A stretch of DNA of 64,000 nucleotides from Raphanus sativus (GCF_000801105.2 NC_079518.1:17588800-17652799); one strand, 5' to 3'. Positions 11,961-26,000 are shown, numbered from the stretch's first letter. Translations and numbers: made by a program. The notes: a model not told the origin generated them from the sequence alone.

Positions 11961-13210
11961 GAGCAGAACACTCGCGTTTCACCGGTCTCTGTTATATCCT
12001 TCTCTTTTGTTATTCTTCTCTAAATTTCTATTTTGTGTTTTGGTAGCGCTGATGACACACTTAAGCTCTCGATTGATAACAACGTTTCTTGGAATTTTGT
12101 GTAGACTTTGCAATTCTTCAAACCGTTTTGTGATCGATCCTTCATTGTTTTCTTTTTCCTTGGTAAAATTATCTGCTAGGTGATGCTGAACCTACCCACT
12201 TGGTTAACGGTTGGATTATGCCCTACTAAACAAAGTAAGAAGGGAAATTGACAAGAAACATGATGCTTTCAGTCAATTTACCAGTGAAATATTTTTTTGA
12301 TGCGTACTAATATTTTTGAATTTTCTCTACAGATACTATAGTATGCTTTCAATAAAAAAAACAGTGAAATGGACCTATTGAAGAAGAAACATACAAAATA
12401 GATGTTGCAAAAATATTAGTGTGATCTAGGATGGCACAGAAAATAATAACATGATTCTTACGACTCATTCTCCCGACCATTGTATCTTCAATCACTTTGA
12501 TTTCAATGTTTATATAAAGAAAGGCACTAAGAAAGAGATGCCCATGCGCAGGGACGAAGAGAACAACAATATATAGAGGTGATTGATTCTGAATTTACTT
12601 GTGGTCAAGGTGAGCCACTACCTCGCCTCCTGGGATTGATGCTTTGGTAGCTTCAGTTGCTGCTTTGATTGATTGATTCCAAGTTCCTCTCCAGGTTTTG
12701 GTTCTTTCGTTGGTAATTGCCATGAGCGTCCAGAACGGAAATGACCTATCCAGATATCACCTTTAGAGAGAGAAGCACAATTTCTAAGTGAGTTCTTCTC
12801 TGCTAACACTATTTCTCACCTCAGATTGAATAACCAAAGGCTAAGGGTACTCTGTATGTAGTGGAGGTTCTCTAAATTTCTCTGGTGATCGAGTGTGATT
12901 AACATGCAATCCTTTACTCTTTCTGAGTTTTTTTGAATCTTTTCTCTTTCTTCACATATATTGTATCAGATGAGTGGAAGGTGTAAGAGATTAGAAAGAG
13001 GATATGAGAAAGAGGCGGAATCACAACAGCCTAGGATATTTGTATAATGCTGAACGGGATGCAGAGATCGCTTGCTGATTGAAATTAAAGAACTTATTTG
13101 CCATCGATATTTCTATTTGATAATTTGTGTACTAATGCAGTTCTTATAAAGTGTTCCATATACATAGCTATAGATGTAACAAAGTAATAATGAATATTCT
13201 GTATATCAGG

Positions 13211-13546
13211 TTGGCTATGCACTTACAACACCTAGAGAACACGAGGACAACGGTCAATGAAAAGATCAGCGACGATCATATATGGAGAGGCTCCGACGAA
13301 ATCTCCGACAGCAACCGGTACTTCGAACCCTTAAACGGTAAGAAATTCTCACACGTGTGTACAGCTCCAGTGAAATATGATCCAAACTGGATCACAACAA
13401 CAACAACAAACAAAACTTCAAACAACATCGCTTACATAGTCACCGGAGCTCAGCTAGAAGTTAAGAAACACGGCTCAAAATCAGTTCTCCACCTCCGTCT
13501 CCGTTTCACCGGAGTCTCTGACCACAACGTCGTTCAAAAGGAATAG
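13211..13546 (+). pseudogene. MACPF-domain protein (CAD1/NSL1 family) C-terminal fragment
   Basis: The frame from 13151 reads native-like only from about 13211: LAMHLQHLEN, then YFEPLNGKKFSHVCTAPVKY, YIVTGAQLEVKKHGSKSVLH and LRLRFTGVSDH, stopping at 13546. These are features of the region after the MACPF core in plant cell-death regulators (CAD1, NSL1, At1g14780 type; recalled). The membrane-attack core and the far C-terminus are absent, so it cannot be functional. It lies within the Helitron boundaries, so capture is the simplest explanation. Confidence 0.75.
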
Positions 13547-13689
13547 GTCCATGGACCAACGTAAAATACTGATTGAAAGTGTACGGTTGTTTTGTTTATT
13601 TCTGAATGAATATAACTTTTGTCTTTTTAGTATCCTTTTCCTTACCATGTTTCTGAAAAGATCGAGTTAGACGCTGTAAACAGTTGAAT

Positions 13690-14215
13690 GTGAGAAATAG
13701 TGTCGGAGGAGAAGATAAGGATGTTCAGGAACATACACCTGGCTCTCAAAACTTCACGATAGAGAGCTCGAAGACAAAGCCAAAGAAGTACCAGAGATGA
13801 AAACATAGAGGCGTAAGAAGAAACTTAATACAGACGAGCTAAAGAGAATCACGAGGCTGAAGCTAGCAGAGGCAGACATGTTACAGCTTAAAGCTAACAA
13901 AGCATAATGGGAAGCTGAGAGATTGTAAGGATTGTTCTACGGAAACGGACAAGTACTATGAGGAGGAATGCGCAAGTAACTATCTGAAACAGAGGGTGAC
14001 CACGGTGAGGCAGAGAAACAGTATATGTTTGAGAATATTAAGATGAAGGAAAATTCAAGGAGCTCATCACAAAGCAAAGATGGTGGAGGAGGGTCACCTG
14101 TATATGTTTGAGAATATTAAGAGGGTCACCTGTATATGATGTACTCAAAGTTCCGCGATCTACTTCATGGTAACAATCTCTCGCCTAAGATTGATCTCTT
14201 AACCGGAGTGTATGT
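13690..14215 (+). pseudogene. OBERON/TITANIA-type PHD protein C-terminal fragment, degenerate
   Basis: Broken frames encode pieces of the C-terminal coiled coil of OBERON-family proteins: LKLAEADMLQLKAN (about 13858-13900), EAEKQYMFENIK (about 14005-14045), a Ser/Gly-rich linker, then MYSKFRDLLHGNNLSPKID (about 14135-14195). Stops and shifts separate them, and a short duplication (GGGTCACCTGTATATG, twice near 14092 and 14124) interrupts the linker. OBERON proteins regulate meristem transcription; this piece lacks the PHD finger. Its order with the MACPF piece suggests two genes captured together or in succession. Confidence 0.65.
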
Positions 14216-15050
14216 AGCAATGTGGAATCTTTCTCCGGCCAAGAAGCTTTGCTTAGTTTGGAGAATTATGGTTTGGTTTATATGATATATCAAGTTTTGG
14301 GTGGTGAGTTTTCACTTAAAGGTTTTTCTAATATATATATTTGGTTTACTGGTTTTAGAAAACAATAGTATTTTGGTCAATTTTGGATTCAATTTATTCA
14401 TGTGAAAATACATATTTTCTATGATTGATTACAAATACTCCAGCGTAATAAAAATAAAAAAATTATACTCTAGAAAATTTATGACTTAAACTGTATAGTC
14501 ACCATCCCATACATATTTTAGATAGTAAAAACATTAAACTGTGAGTTTTACTCATTTTTAATTCAATTTACCATTTATACTTTTATAACTTAGATGAAAT
14601 ATATTATAACATAGATATTAATATATAATGCTTTTTTATAATCCCGGGCGTAGCCCGGGTAAAATATCTAGTTGTCCTAATAGTATAATATTTCTCATAA
14701 TCCCAAAACTAACCATATAATTAATCTAATTAAACATAATTTAAAAGTTAATTTGAATTTAAAAAAAAAAGTTAATGGAAAAAAGGAAAAAAAAACATTT
14801 GAAAGGCAATCGAAAAAAATAAAAAGGGGATAAACATTTGGGAACATTTTCCGTAATCCTAATTCAACTTTCTCCGCCTCTCTTTCTCTCTGTAGAGGCG
14901 AACAAGAAGGAGATTGTGCTTTTATCATGTTTTCACTTGTATTTTGCTTCTAAAACTTTTTATTATGTTTCATTTTGATATGCTGTTGTGCGTTGCTATC
15001 CTTTTTTATGGTGTTTTCAGTTTCTTCATATGGTTTTTTAAGCTAACTAG

Positions 15051-15514
15051 TTCTTGATTTATATGTATCTCATATTTGGTTCGTTGAACAAAATAATAAT
15101 AAAATACAGAGAAAACAACAGTGTGTCCGAGCCATAGAATACTCATCATTGTAACATCAAAACACTGAGAAACAGTTGTGTGTGTCCAAGTTATAGAATG
15201 GTCGATGAACAAAATAACAACAAAACAAGCAGCGAGATATTCATTCTTGGCTCCTTAATTTTTCAAAAAGCCATAGAATGATTCTCGATTTATATGTATC
15301 TCATCTTTGGTTCGTTGAACAAAATCATAACAAAACACAGAGAAACAACAGTGTGTGTCCGAGCCATAGAATACTCATCATTGTAACATCAAAATACTGA
15401 GAAACATTTGTGTATGTCCAAGCTATAGAATGGTCGATGAACAAAATAACAACAAGAAAAGCAGCGAGATATTCATTCTTGACTACTTAATTTTCCAAAA
15501 AACCATAGAATGGT
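15051..15514. repeat. Two-copy tandem repeat, 231-bp unit
   Basis: Units start at 15051 and 15282 and are about 93% alike by eye. Each contains GATTTATATGTATCTCAT, CCGAGCCATAGAATACTCAT and AGCAGCGAGATATTCATTC. No coding sense is evident. Confidence 0.75.
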
Positions 15515-15762
15515 TCCTAAACAACCTAGTTCAAGGGATTTTTTTGCTTCCTAACTTCTTCTTCCATTGTCTTTTTCAAACTATGTTTTAGATATTCAAT
15601 ATGTTCTGCAATTCTCCCTTGCACAGCCTCTCCACTCTTCGAATCTCATCAAGTAAAGCTTCATCAAACACCAAATATGTTGTATAGATATGCATCATAG
15701 AGAACAAGAATTTGTGAAATAAATCAAAAGAAAACCATAGATTGATGAAGAAGACAAAGGAG

Positions 15763-15996
15763 CAGAGCCGGTCCTAGAAACTGGTGGGCTGGAAGCAAAA
15801 AAGAAAATTGGCCTACTAAAAAAATAAAATCAAATGTTGTAGAGGAAGGCATTCGAACCCATACCTTTGGTAGTCTGTGGATGTGCAATAACCAATTAAG
15901 CTAAAGAAACTTTTGAAAAAATATGGCCGATTTAATAGTTATTATTTGGCGGCCGGAAGCATGTGCTTGGTCAGCTTCTACTAAGGACCGCCTCTG
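15763..15996. mobile_element. hAT-type MITE with a tRNA-like internal segment, 234 bp
   Basis: Inverted ends CAGAGCCGGTCCTA and CAGAGGCGGTCCTTA; flanking 8-mers CAAAGGAG and CAAGGGAT agree at 6 of 8. On the minus strand the interior has TAGCTTAATTGG (15903-15892) and GGGTTCGAATGCC (15860-15848), close to tRNA A and B boxes and about 31 bases apart. Confidence 0.65.
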
Positions 15997-16004
15997 CAAG
16001 GGAT

Positions 16005-17071
16005 AATCGTTTTTTTTGTTTTTTTCACAAGTAAAATCGACCATACCACGTTTTAGGAAGTTATAATATTTTTAGGAGATTTTTAGAATTTCTTTAACTG
16101 AAACTTCATTAATTTTCGTAAAAAATCAGGTATTCTTAAAAGTAGAAGGTCATTCTCAAAGTTTAGAAGAATGATAAAACACTGAATAAACTTTCTACTT
16201 TGAATAGACGTAAGAGTACATTGTAGAAAACACATTCTCCGAAATTTAGAATACTTTACAAAAGTAGAAGATGCATTCGGAAGGAAAGTAGATACTTTTA
16301 CGATTAGTAAAATGCGCATTCTTCTTATTTAGAAATTTAGTAAATAGTAGAATGAATGTTCTAAAAGAAGTAGATGAACATGTTTAATTTAAAAATCGTT
16401 TTCTATTACACTATTTTTCATAGAAAATGCATCCTACTTTTAGTAGAATGTATTTTAAAAATTTTATTTATCAAGTTTTTAAACAAAAAGAAATTATTAG
16501 CTTGTGTATATGGGTGTTTTATTAATTATTTCTATTTTTAATAATTTTTGATGCACAAAATTATTTATTTTATTAGTTTTCAGAAATACAAAAAGTAAAA
16601 AAAAAAAAGACAAAAATGATTTTATACTAAAAAGACAACAAACTATTTTTTTTTGTTCTCTTATGGCAATTTTTCCTTGAAATTGAACTTAGTGTTTCTG
16701 TGTTTGAGAAGTTCAAATGTTTATGTAGTTTTGGTAAGAGTTATTTCGATAATTATATTTTTAAATATTTGAATAGTTTTTACAAAACGTTAGATAATTT
16801 TGGATACTGTGAGCGGATTTAACCTGAAAAAAAAGACCGAACCGTAGGTCCATAGGACCATAGCTAATCTGAAAAATAAAAAATATTTTGAACCAAATTA
16901 ATAAAACCTAAATTGTGAGTCATATGAACGAAAGCGTCGGCAATTAAAAAAGAAAATTCAAATTATGAATAAAATAAAATTTCGGCAGTTATGTCGTTCG
17001 CCTAACCACCCACCATGAATAAGAAAACGATCGCTCTGTAGTTCCTGTCGCGCCCCATCACAGGGAGAGCA
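16005..17071. other. Intergenic, AT-rich; degenerate TAGAATG/CATTCTA motifs; hydrolase promoter
   Basis: Between 16080 and 16450 the motifs AGTAGAATG and CATTCTAC recur loosely on both strands, suggesting an old palindromic repeat. The last ~200 bp before 17072 must hold the hydrolase promoter and 5' UTR; I see no clear TATA box. Confidence 0.4.
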
Positions 17072-20000
17072 ATGGAGGATCCGATTCTATCTCCATACGA
17101 TCTTCTCTTCAGAGCTCTCTCGCTCATCCCAATTCGTCACTACCTCTACGCTCTCTTCACTCTCTGGACCGTCTTCTTCTACAATTTCCTCGAGTTCCAC
17201 TTCATTGGTGATACGTTTCTTCACTATTTCAAATGCCCCCGCGTCAATCTCATCTTCCATCCAGACTCTCCTCTTTACCACGGTCTTGTCTCTCGCTGCC
17301 GTATTCTCCACGGCCGGTGATATTCGATCTTTTTTTATTTTTTATTTGGGATATTCGATCTCAGAATATTAATTTGAGCTTTTCTTTAAAGATATGTGGC
17401 GACTCCGTGGTTAGCGAGTCCTCATCTTCAGACTTGTTTCCTTAACTTCAACGGATTGCCTCCTGTTTTCACCTACACAAGGTACTTACTGATTCCCATC
17501 TTTTTAGCTTATCCTTAAGCGTTTTGGATAGCTTATTGGAAGGTCTCTTTGTCCTCCTCCCTGTATCAGGCAGCTCTTTCGCGCTTCTGATGGTGGAACA
17601 ATTGCATTGGACTGGCTCACCAACTCTCATGGTAGTACAATTTTAGTGACTGAAAACGTTAAAATTTTGTTATACCATCTTTGTTTTGATTTGAAAGATC
17701 AGAGAGAACAGAGAGAATATGTTGAAGAATACTTCCCATTCACATATCACGTTACAACTGAATATATACATCTCACTTATAATAGAGATAGACTCAAATC
17801 TACTCAAATCTATATTACACTTATCTTACAACTCTATCATCATCTTCAACAACCATATCTCGGATATATCGGTTCTCTCCTAGAACCTCTCTAACACTCC
17901 CCCTCAAGTTGGAGCGTGTAAGTCATACACTCCAAACTTGGACAACAAGTATCGAAATGGAGAACTGCCCAACGACTTTGTTAATATGTCTGCAAGCTGC
18001 TCAGTTGTCCGTACATGTCTCGTTGCTATGAGTTTAGCCTTGACCGCATCTCTCACCGCATGACAATCCTTCTCTATATGTTTGGTTCGCTCGTGGAACA
18101 CTGGGTTAGCTGCTATATAGATTGCGGATTTACTGTCACAATATAACTCCATTGGAGCGTCATGTCTAACACCAAGATCAGCTAATAACCTTTTCAACCA
18201 CTGCAGCTCCTTCAGCGCATCTGACATAGCTCGATACTCCGCTTCTGCTGATGAATGCGACACAGTATCTTGCTTCTTCGTCTTCCAAGCAATAGGAGAG
18301 TTTCCCAATAACACCATATACGCAGACAAAGAACGTCTAGTCCGTGGACAAGTTGCCCAGTCCGAATCACAGTAAGCTCGGATCTGCAGATCACTACTCG
18401 CCTTTAACATGATCCCTTGTCCCGGCGTCCCCTTGAGATACCTAATCACCCTCATTGCTGCGTCCCAATGAGCCTCTCTCGGCTCATGCATTACCTGAGA
18501 AAGAACATGCACAGAGTAACACAAGTCTGGACGTGTTATTGTTAAGTACACAAGTCTCCCGACTACTCTCCTAAACCTCGCTGGATCCTCCATCAAAGGA
18601 CTCTTATTTCGCAGTAGCTGGTGGTTGGCTTCCATCGGTGTGATCGCAGGCTTGCTCCCAAGTAACCCAGCTTCATTGATTATATCCAAAGCGTACTTGC
18701 GCTGTGAAATAAACATTCCTAACGGTCCTCTTGCAAGTTCAATACCCAGAAAATACTTGGCCTTCCCAAGATCTTTCATGTGAAATTTTTCACTCAACCG
18801 TTTCTTGAACTTTTGGATTAGCTCGAGATCATTCCCTGCCACAATTAAATCATCCACATATATGAGGACTCTAATGTTCTTATCTCCCTTGCCGAACATA
18901 AACAAAGAAGCATCTTCGTAAGATTGCACAAAACCCATGCTCTCAAGCGCCTTAGATAACTTCTCGAACCAACATCTTGGTGCCTGCTTTAAACCATAAA
19001 GCGACTTCCTTAGCCTACAAACCTTGTTGGGATCGTCTGATTGGAAGCCTGGTGGTAATCTCATATAAACTTCCTCCTCTAACTCTCCATGTAAGAAGGC
19101 GTTGTGCACATCCATCTGATGCACTTCCCAATTCTTTGCAACAGCAACTTCTAGCAGAGTCCGCACAGTGTCCATCTTTGCAACAGGTGCAAAGGTCTCC
19201 TCATAATCCACACCCTCGACTTGATGATTTCCACAACACACCAGTCGAGCCTTATACCTTTCTATCGTCCCGTCTGCATTGTACTTGATAGTAAATACCC
19301 ACTTGCTTCCTATAGCTTTCTTCCCAGCAGGTAGGTCAACAACATCCCATGTTCTATTGAGTTCAAGAGCAGTTACTTCACCTTTCACTGCCTTGTTCCA
19401 ATTTTCATCACCAAACGCTTCCTTGTAGTTTCTTGGTATGACACCAGCACTAACAGCTGCAAGGAAAGCTTGATGCGCATCTGAGAAATGCTCGTCAGTA
19501 ACATAATCGATAATAGGATACAGAGTGCGTGTCTTACCTGACCCCGATGACTCTGATTGTGTGCCGGCGACAGTGTTATGTTTATCAGGATGTGCTTGAG
19601 CATTGTAGACAACGTAATCGCTAAGTCTCACAGAGGGAACTGCTTGCCTATGACCTCGTCCCAAGCTTTCTTCTGCTGCAACCTGAGATGTTTGCTTCTC
19701 AACTTCCACATCTCCTGCGTTTGATACTTCTTCGGTAACCGGAGAAACAACTGTACTGGTCCCCCTATCTTCCGTTGCAGCTTCCTGATCATGTTCGTCA
19801 CACACATCTACGACCACCGGAGGCAAGGTAAGAGGTACTTCCTTTCCACTCTTCTCAGTACACTCCTTCTCTGCATAAGGAAATCTCATCTCATCAAACA
19901 CTACATCCCTCGACACAAAGAACTTTTTTTCGTCAAGATCATATAACTTCCACCCCTTCTTGCCAAAAGGATAACCAAGAAAAACACATCTCCTGCTTCT

Positions 20001-23000
20001 CACACCAAACTTATCCTTGTCTCTCCTAGACTTGTGTTTATAACATAAACAGCCGAAAGTCCTTATCTCATCGTAGGAAGGTGGCTTCCCATACAAACAC
20101 TCGTAGGGAGTTTTACCTTTAAGCAACTTCGTCGGAGTCTTGTTTATAAGGTGGGCAGCAGCCAGTACACTCTCTCCCCAAAATCTCACTGGTAACCCTG
20201 CTTGGAACAGGATAGAACGAGCAACGTTCAGTATATGGCGATGTTTTCTCTCCACCCTACCATTCTGCTGCGGAGTCCCCACACAAGACGTCTGGTGTAT
20301 AATTCCAGCCTCAGCAAAGTACTTAGACAAGCACATGAACTCCGTCCCATTGTCGCTTCTCACACTCTTCACTTGCTTCCCAAACTGTCGACCTGAAAGG
20401 GCAATGAAATTCGGCAGTACAGTTTTCACCTCACTTTTCTCTAATAATAGATGTATCCACACAGCTCTCGAGTAGTCATCTAATATGGTGAGAAAATATA
20501 CTGCTCCACACGAGGATGGTACCCGATACGGACCCCATAGGTCTACATGAATCAAATCGAAAGAACTGGAACTTTTATTAAGACTGTCTGAAAAAACTTC
20601 TTTGGTTTGTTTAGACTGAAAACAAATGTCACAACCACCAAACTTATTCGAAACTTCTTTAAAACCAGATACAAAAGGCAAAAATCGCAAAACACCATAA
20701 GCGGGATGTCCTAGACGTCGGTGCCACACAGCTTGATCCTCTGAAGCTTTCACTCTGTAGCCCCTCTTTATAGTAACATCCCGATAAACATAAACACCAT
20801 CTTTGACTTCACCGACTCCAATCAGAGTCTTCGTAAAAAGGTCCTGCAAAACACACAAAGTATCTGTAAATACCGCAAAACAACCAGTCTGTCGGAGCAA
20901 CTTTGCCACAGACAACAAAGTACAGTTCAAGTTCGGGACATAAAGAACATTGGTTAAGGTCAAGTTCATTGACAACCGTAGGCTTCCACTCTTGGTAGCC
21001 ATCACGTGACTACCATCAGCAAAGCTTATCGGACAGGGTATGATACTACGAACATCGCTAAGTAACAACACATCTCCTGTCATATGGTGCGATGCTCCGG
21101 TGTCAATGATAACCTCACCAGTTTGTACCTTACCATTTAACCTGTCAGGTATTGGAGATGGCTTCTGCTGCTCGATCAACGACGCCAAGGACGCCCATTG
21201 CTCTGCACTCAGTCCCGGAATTGGTGATCCCTTGGTACCAGATGAAGACACACTTGGACCCTGAGCTGCATTAGCACGAGATGAGTTTGTTCTTCCTCGT
21301 CCCCTGCCTCTGCCACCTCTTCCATTTCCCTGATTCCTCTCAGTCCACCACTCAGGAAAACCTATGATCTGCCAACAATCCTTCTTCTCATGACCACTCC
21401 TACCGCAGTTAGCGCATATCACCGAGCTACGACTCTTCGCCATTGCTGCCATAAGACCACTCAACGTTGAGTCTTCTCCTGTCTTTGGCGCAGTATTGGT
21501 CGCAAAGCCAACTGGAGCTTCTTTTGCCTCAACACGTGATGCTCCAAGCCTCTTCTCTTCCCTCACCACTCGTTGATATACAGAGTTGAGATCAGGTAAA
21601 GGCTCGAGTCCAATAATGTTTGTACAAACATTGCTGTATCTTGCTTCATCAAGGCCCATGAGAAACTGATGTACCTTTTCTTCTTCATACTCCTTGGCGT
21701 ACACTTCTGAAGCCTCACAAGTACATGTTGGGATTGGTTTGCAGTTAAGCAACTCCTCCCACTTCTGAGATAACCTCCCAAAATAATCCATGACAGTAGA
21801 TCCGTCTTGCTTACATGATGCAAGCTCCGCCTTGAGTTGGTGCACTCGCACCGCGCTTCCCACCGAGAACCGCTTCTTGAGTTCAAGCCACAGCTTACAA
21901 CAATCCGGCGAGAATGGAACAGTTGAGCGAATTGCAGGTGAAATCGAAGCCCTGATCCACCCAACAATCATAGAGTTCGCCGTCCGCCACATCTCAGCCT
22001 CCATAGGCTTCTCTACATCACTCGGGATCTTCAAGGTTCCGTTCAAGAACCCTATCTTACGCTTAGCTCGTAAAGCGTTTTCAAGCTCACATGCCCACTC
22101 GGCATAGTTCTCTCCGGTTAGGATCACTGGACTGATCGACGTTCCCGGATTATCTGATGGAGCAAGGTAATACGGAGACATCGTACCTTCCAAGCTTACA
22201 CCAGAAGAACTCACAACTTCCTTTCCACTCTTCACACCATCTTTTTCTCCACTCATATCTCTTCTCTCGTCTTACGCCTATAGAAAGATTTACTTAACCT
22301 CCTTGTGGCTCTGATACCATGAAAGATCAGAGAGAACAGAGAGAATATGTTGAAGAATACTTCCCATTCACATATCACGTTACAACTGAATATATACATC
22401 TCACTTATAATAGAGATAGACTCAAATCTCTCTCAAAATCTATATTACACTTATCTTACAACTCTATCATCATCTTCAAACAACCAATATCTCGGATATA
22501 ATCGGTTCTCTCCTAGAACCTCTCTAACATGNNNNNNNNNNNNNNNNNNNNNNNNNNNNNNNNNNNNNNNNNNNNNNNNNNNNNNNNNNNNNNNNNNNNN
22601 NNNNNNNNNNNNNNNNNNNNNNNNNNNNNNNATATTACACTTATCTTACAACTCTATCATCATCTTCAACAACCATATCTCGGATATATCGGTTCTCTCC
22701 TAGAACCTCTCTAACACTCCCCCTCAAGTTGGAGCGTGTAAGTCATACACTCCAAACTTGGACAACAAGTATCGAAATGGAGAACTGCCCAACGACTTTG
22801 TTAATATGTCTGCAAGCTGCTCAGTTGTCCGTACATGTCTCGTTGCTATGAGTTTAGCCTTGACCGCATCTCTCACCGCATGACAATCCTTCTCTATATG
22901 TTTGGTTCGCTCGTGGAACACTGGGTTAGCTGCTATATAGATTGCGGATTTACTGTCACAATATAACTCCATTGGAGCGTCATGTCTAACACCAAGATCA

Positions 23001-26000
23001 GCTAATAACCTTTTCAACCACTGCAGCTCCTTCAGCGCATCTGACATAGCTCGATACTCCGCTTCTGCTGATGAATGCGACACAGTATCTTGCTTCTTCG
23101 TCTTCCAAGCAATAGGAGAGTTTCCCAATAACACCATATACGCAGACAAAGAACGTCTAGTCCGTGGACAAGTTGCCCAGTCCGAATCACAGTAAGCTCG
23201 GATCTGCAGATCACTACTCGCCTTTAACATGATCCCTTGTCCCGGCGTCCCCTTGAGATACCTAATCACCCTCATTGCTGCGTCCCAATGAGCCTCTCTC
23301 GGCTCATGCATTACCTGAGAAAGAACATGCACAGAGTAACACAAGTCTGGACGTGTTATTGTTAAGTACACAAGTCTCCCGACTACTCTCCTAAACCTCG
23401 CTGGATCCTCCATCAAAGGACTCTTATTTCGCAGTAGCTGGTGGTTGGCTTCCATCGGTGTGATCGCAGGCTTGCTCCCAAGTAACCCAGCTTCATTGAT
23501 TATATCCAAAGCGTACTTGCGCTGTGAAATAAACATTCCTAACGGTCCTCTTGCAAGTTCAATACCCAGAAAATACTTGGCCTTCCCAAGATCTTTCATG
23601 TGAAATTTTTCACTCAACCGTTTCTTGAACTTTTGGATTAGCTCGAGATCATTCCCTGCCACAATTAAATCATCCACATATATGAGGACTCTAATGTTCT
23701 TATCTCCCTTGCCGAACATAAACAAAGAAGCATCTTCGTAAGATTGCACAAAACCCATGCTCTCAAGCGCCTTAGATAACTTCTCGAACCAACATCTTGG
23801 TGCCTGCTTTAAACCATAAAGCGACTTCCTTAGCCTACAAACCTTGTTGGGATCGTCTGATTGGAAGCCTGGTGGTAATCTCATATAAACTTCCTCCTCT
23901 AACTCTCCATGTAAGAAGGCGTTGTGCACATCCATCTGATGCACTTCCCAATTCTTTGCAACAGCAACTTCTAGCAGAGTCCGCACAGTGTCCATCTTTG
24001 CAACAGGTGCAAAGGTCTCCTCATAATCCACACCCTCGACTTGATGATTTCCACAACACACCAGTCGAGCCTTATACCTTTCTATCGTCCCGTCTGCATT
24101 GTACTTGATAGTAAATACCCACTTGCTTCCTATAGCTTTCTTCCCAGCAGGTAGGTCAACAACATCCCATGTTCTATTGAGTTCAAGAGCAGTTACTTCA
24201 CCTTTCACTGCCTTGTTCCAATTTTCATCACCAAACGCTTCCTTGTAGTTTCTTGGTATGACACCAGCACTAACAGCTGCAAGGAAAGCTTGATGCGCAT
24301 CTGAGAAATGCTCGTCAGTAACATAATCGATAATAGGATACAGAGTGCGTGTCTTACCTGACCCCGATGACTCTGATTGTGTGCCGGCGACAGTGTTATG
24401 TTTATCAGGATGTGCTTGAGCATTGTAGACAACGTAATCGCTAAGTCTCACAGAGGGAACTGCTTGCCTATGACCTCGTCCCAAGCTTTCTTCTGCTGCA
24501 ACCTGAGATGTTTGCTTCTCAACTTCCACATCTCCTGCGTTTGATACTTCTTCGGTAACCGGAGAAACAACTGTACTGGTCCCCCTATCTTCCGTTGCAG
24601 CTTCCTGATCATGTTCGTCACACACATCTACGACCACCGGAGGCAAGGTAAGAGGTACTTCCTTTCCACTCTTCTCAGTACACTCCTTCTCTGCATAAGG
24701 AAATCTCATCTCATCAAACACTACATCCCTCGACACAAAGAACTTTTTTTCGTCAAGATCATATAACTTCCACCCCTTCTTGCCAAAAGGATAACCAAGA
24801 AAAACACATCTCCTGCTTCTCACACCAAACTTATCCTTGTCTCTCCTAGACTTGTGTTTATAACATAAACAGCCGAAAGTCCTTATCTCATCGTAGGAAG
24901 GTGGCTTCCCATACAAACACTCGTAGGGAGTTTTACCTTTAAGCAACTTCGTCGGAGTCTTGTTTATAAGGTGGGCAGCAGCCAGTACACTCTCTCCCCA
25001 AAATCTCACTGGTAACCCTGCTTGGAACAGGATAGAACGAGCAACGTTCAGTATATGGCGATGTTTTCTCTCCACCCTACCATTCTGCTGCGGAGTCCCC
25101 ACACAAGACGTCTGGTGTATAATTCCAGCCTCAGCAAAGTACTTAGACAAGCACATGAACTCCGTCCCATTGTCGCTTCTCACACTCTTCACTTGCTTCC
25201 CAAACTGTCGACCTGAAAGGGCAATGAAATTCGGCAGTACAGTTTTCACCTCACTTTTCTCTAATAATAGATGTATCCACACAGCTCTCGAGTAGTCATC
25301 TAATATGGTGAGAAAATATACTGCTCCACACGAGGATGGTACCCGATACGGACCCCATAGGTCTACATGAATCAAATCGAAAGAACTGGAACTTTTATTA
25401 AGACTGTCTGAAAAAACTTCTTTGGTTTGTTTAGACTGAAAACAAATGTCACAACCACCAAACTTATTCGAAACTTCTTTAAAACCAGATACAAAAGGCA
25501 AAAATCGCAAAACACCATAAGCGGGATGTCCTAGACGTCGGTGCCACACAGCTTGATCCTCTGAAGCTTTCACTCTGTAGCCCCTCTTTATAGTAACATC
25601 CCGATAAACATAAACACCATCTTTGACTTCACCGACTCCAATCAGAGTCTTCGTAAAAAGGTCCTGCAAAACACACAAAGTATCTGTAAATACCGCAAAA
25701 CAACCAGTCTGTCGGAGCAACTTTGCCACAGACAACAAAGTACAGTTCAAGTTCGGGACATAAAGAACATTGGTTAAGGTCAAGTTCATTGACAACCGTA
25801 GGCTTCCACTCTTGGTAGCCATCACGTGACTACCATCAGCAAAGCTTATCGGACAGGGTATGATACTACGAACATCGCTAAGTAACAACACATCTCCTGT
25901 CATATGGTGCGATGCTCCGGTGTCAATGATAACCTCACCAGTTTGTACCTTACCATTTAACCTGTCAGGTATTGGAGATGGCTTCTGCTGCTCGATCAAC

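Larger units (their letters stand above)
11348..14671 (+). mobile_element. Helitron-like element carrying gene fragments
   Basis: The 3' end is textbook: hairpin CCCGGGC GTA GCCCGGG (14643-14659), then AAAATAT and CTAG at 14668-14671, followed by T. The 5' end is proposed at 11348 (CCTATACTAAAAGGAGAA), one base off the usual TCTATACTA start and preceded by A, as expected for AT target insertion. No Rep/helicase is present, so it is non-autonomous. Inside are at least two degenerate host-gene pieces on + (MACPF 13211-13546, OBERON-type 13690-14215) and exon-like sequence at 11711-11960. The 5' boundary is less sure than the 3' one. Confidence 0.65.

Noticed and set aside
12618..12809. Minus-strand 63-aa frame inside the Helitron
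   Set aside because: Possibly another captured piece, but no recognisable family and no flanking exon structure.
18977..20475. Plus-strand open frames across the copia interior (and their copies at 23797-25295)
   Set aside because: They are shadows of the minus-strand polyprotein, with no domains of their own.
22320..22716. Middle copia LTR as a target for a genuine tandem-array call
   Set aside because: The TG after the LTR, the exact 100-N gap and the indels at the contig end fit an assembly artefact better; left as a finding, not as two insertions.
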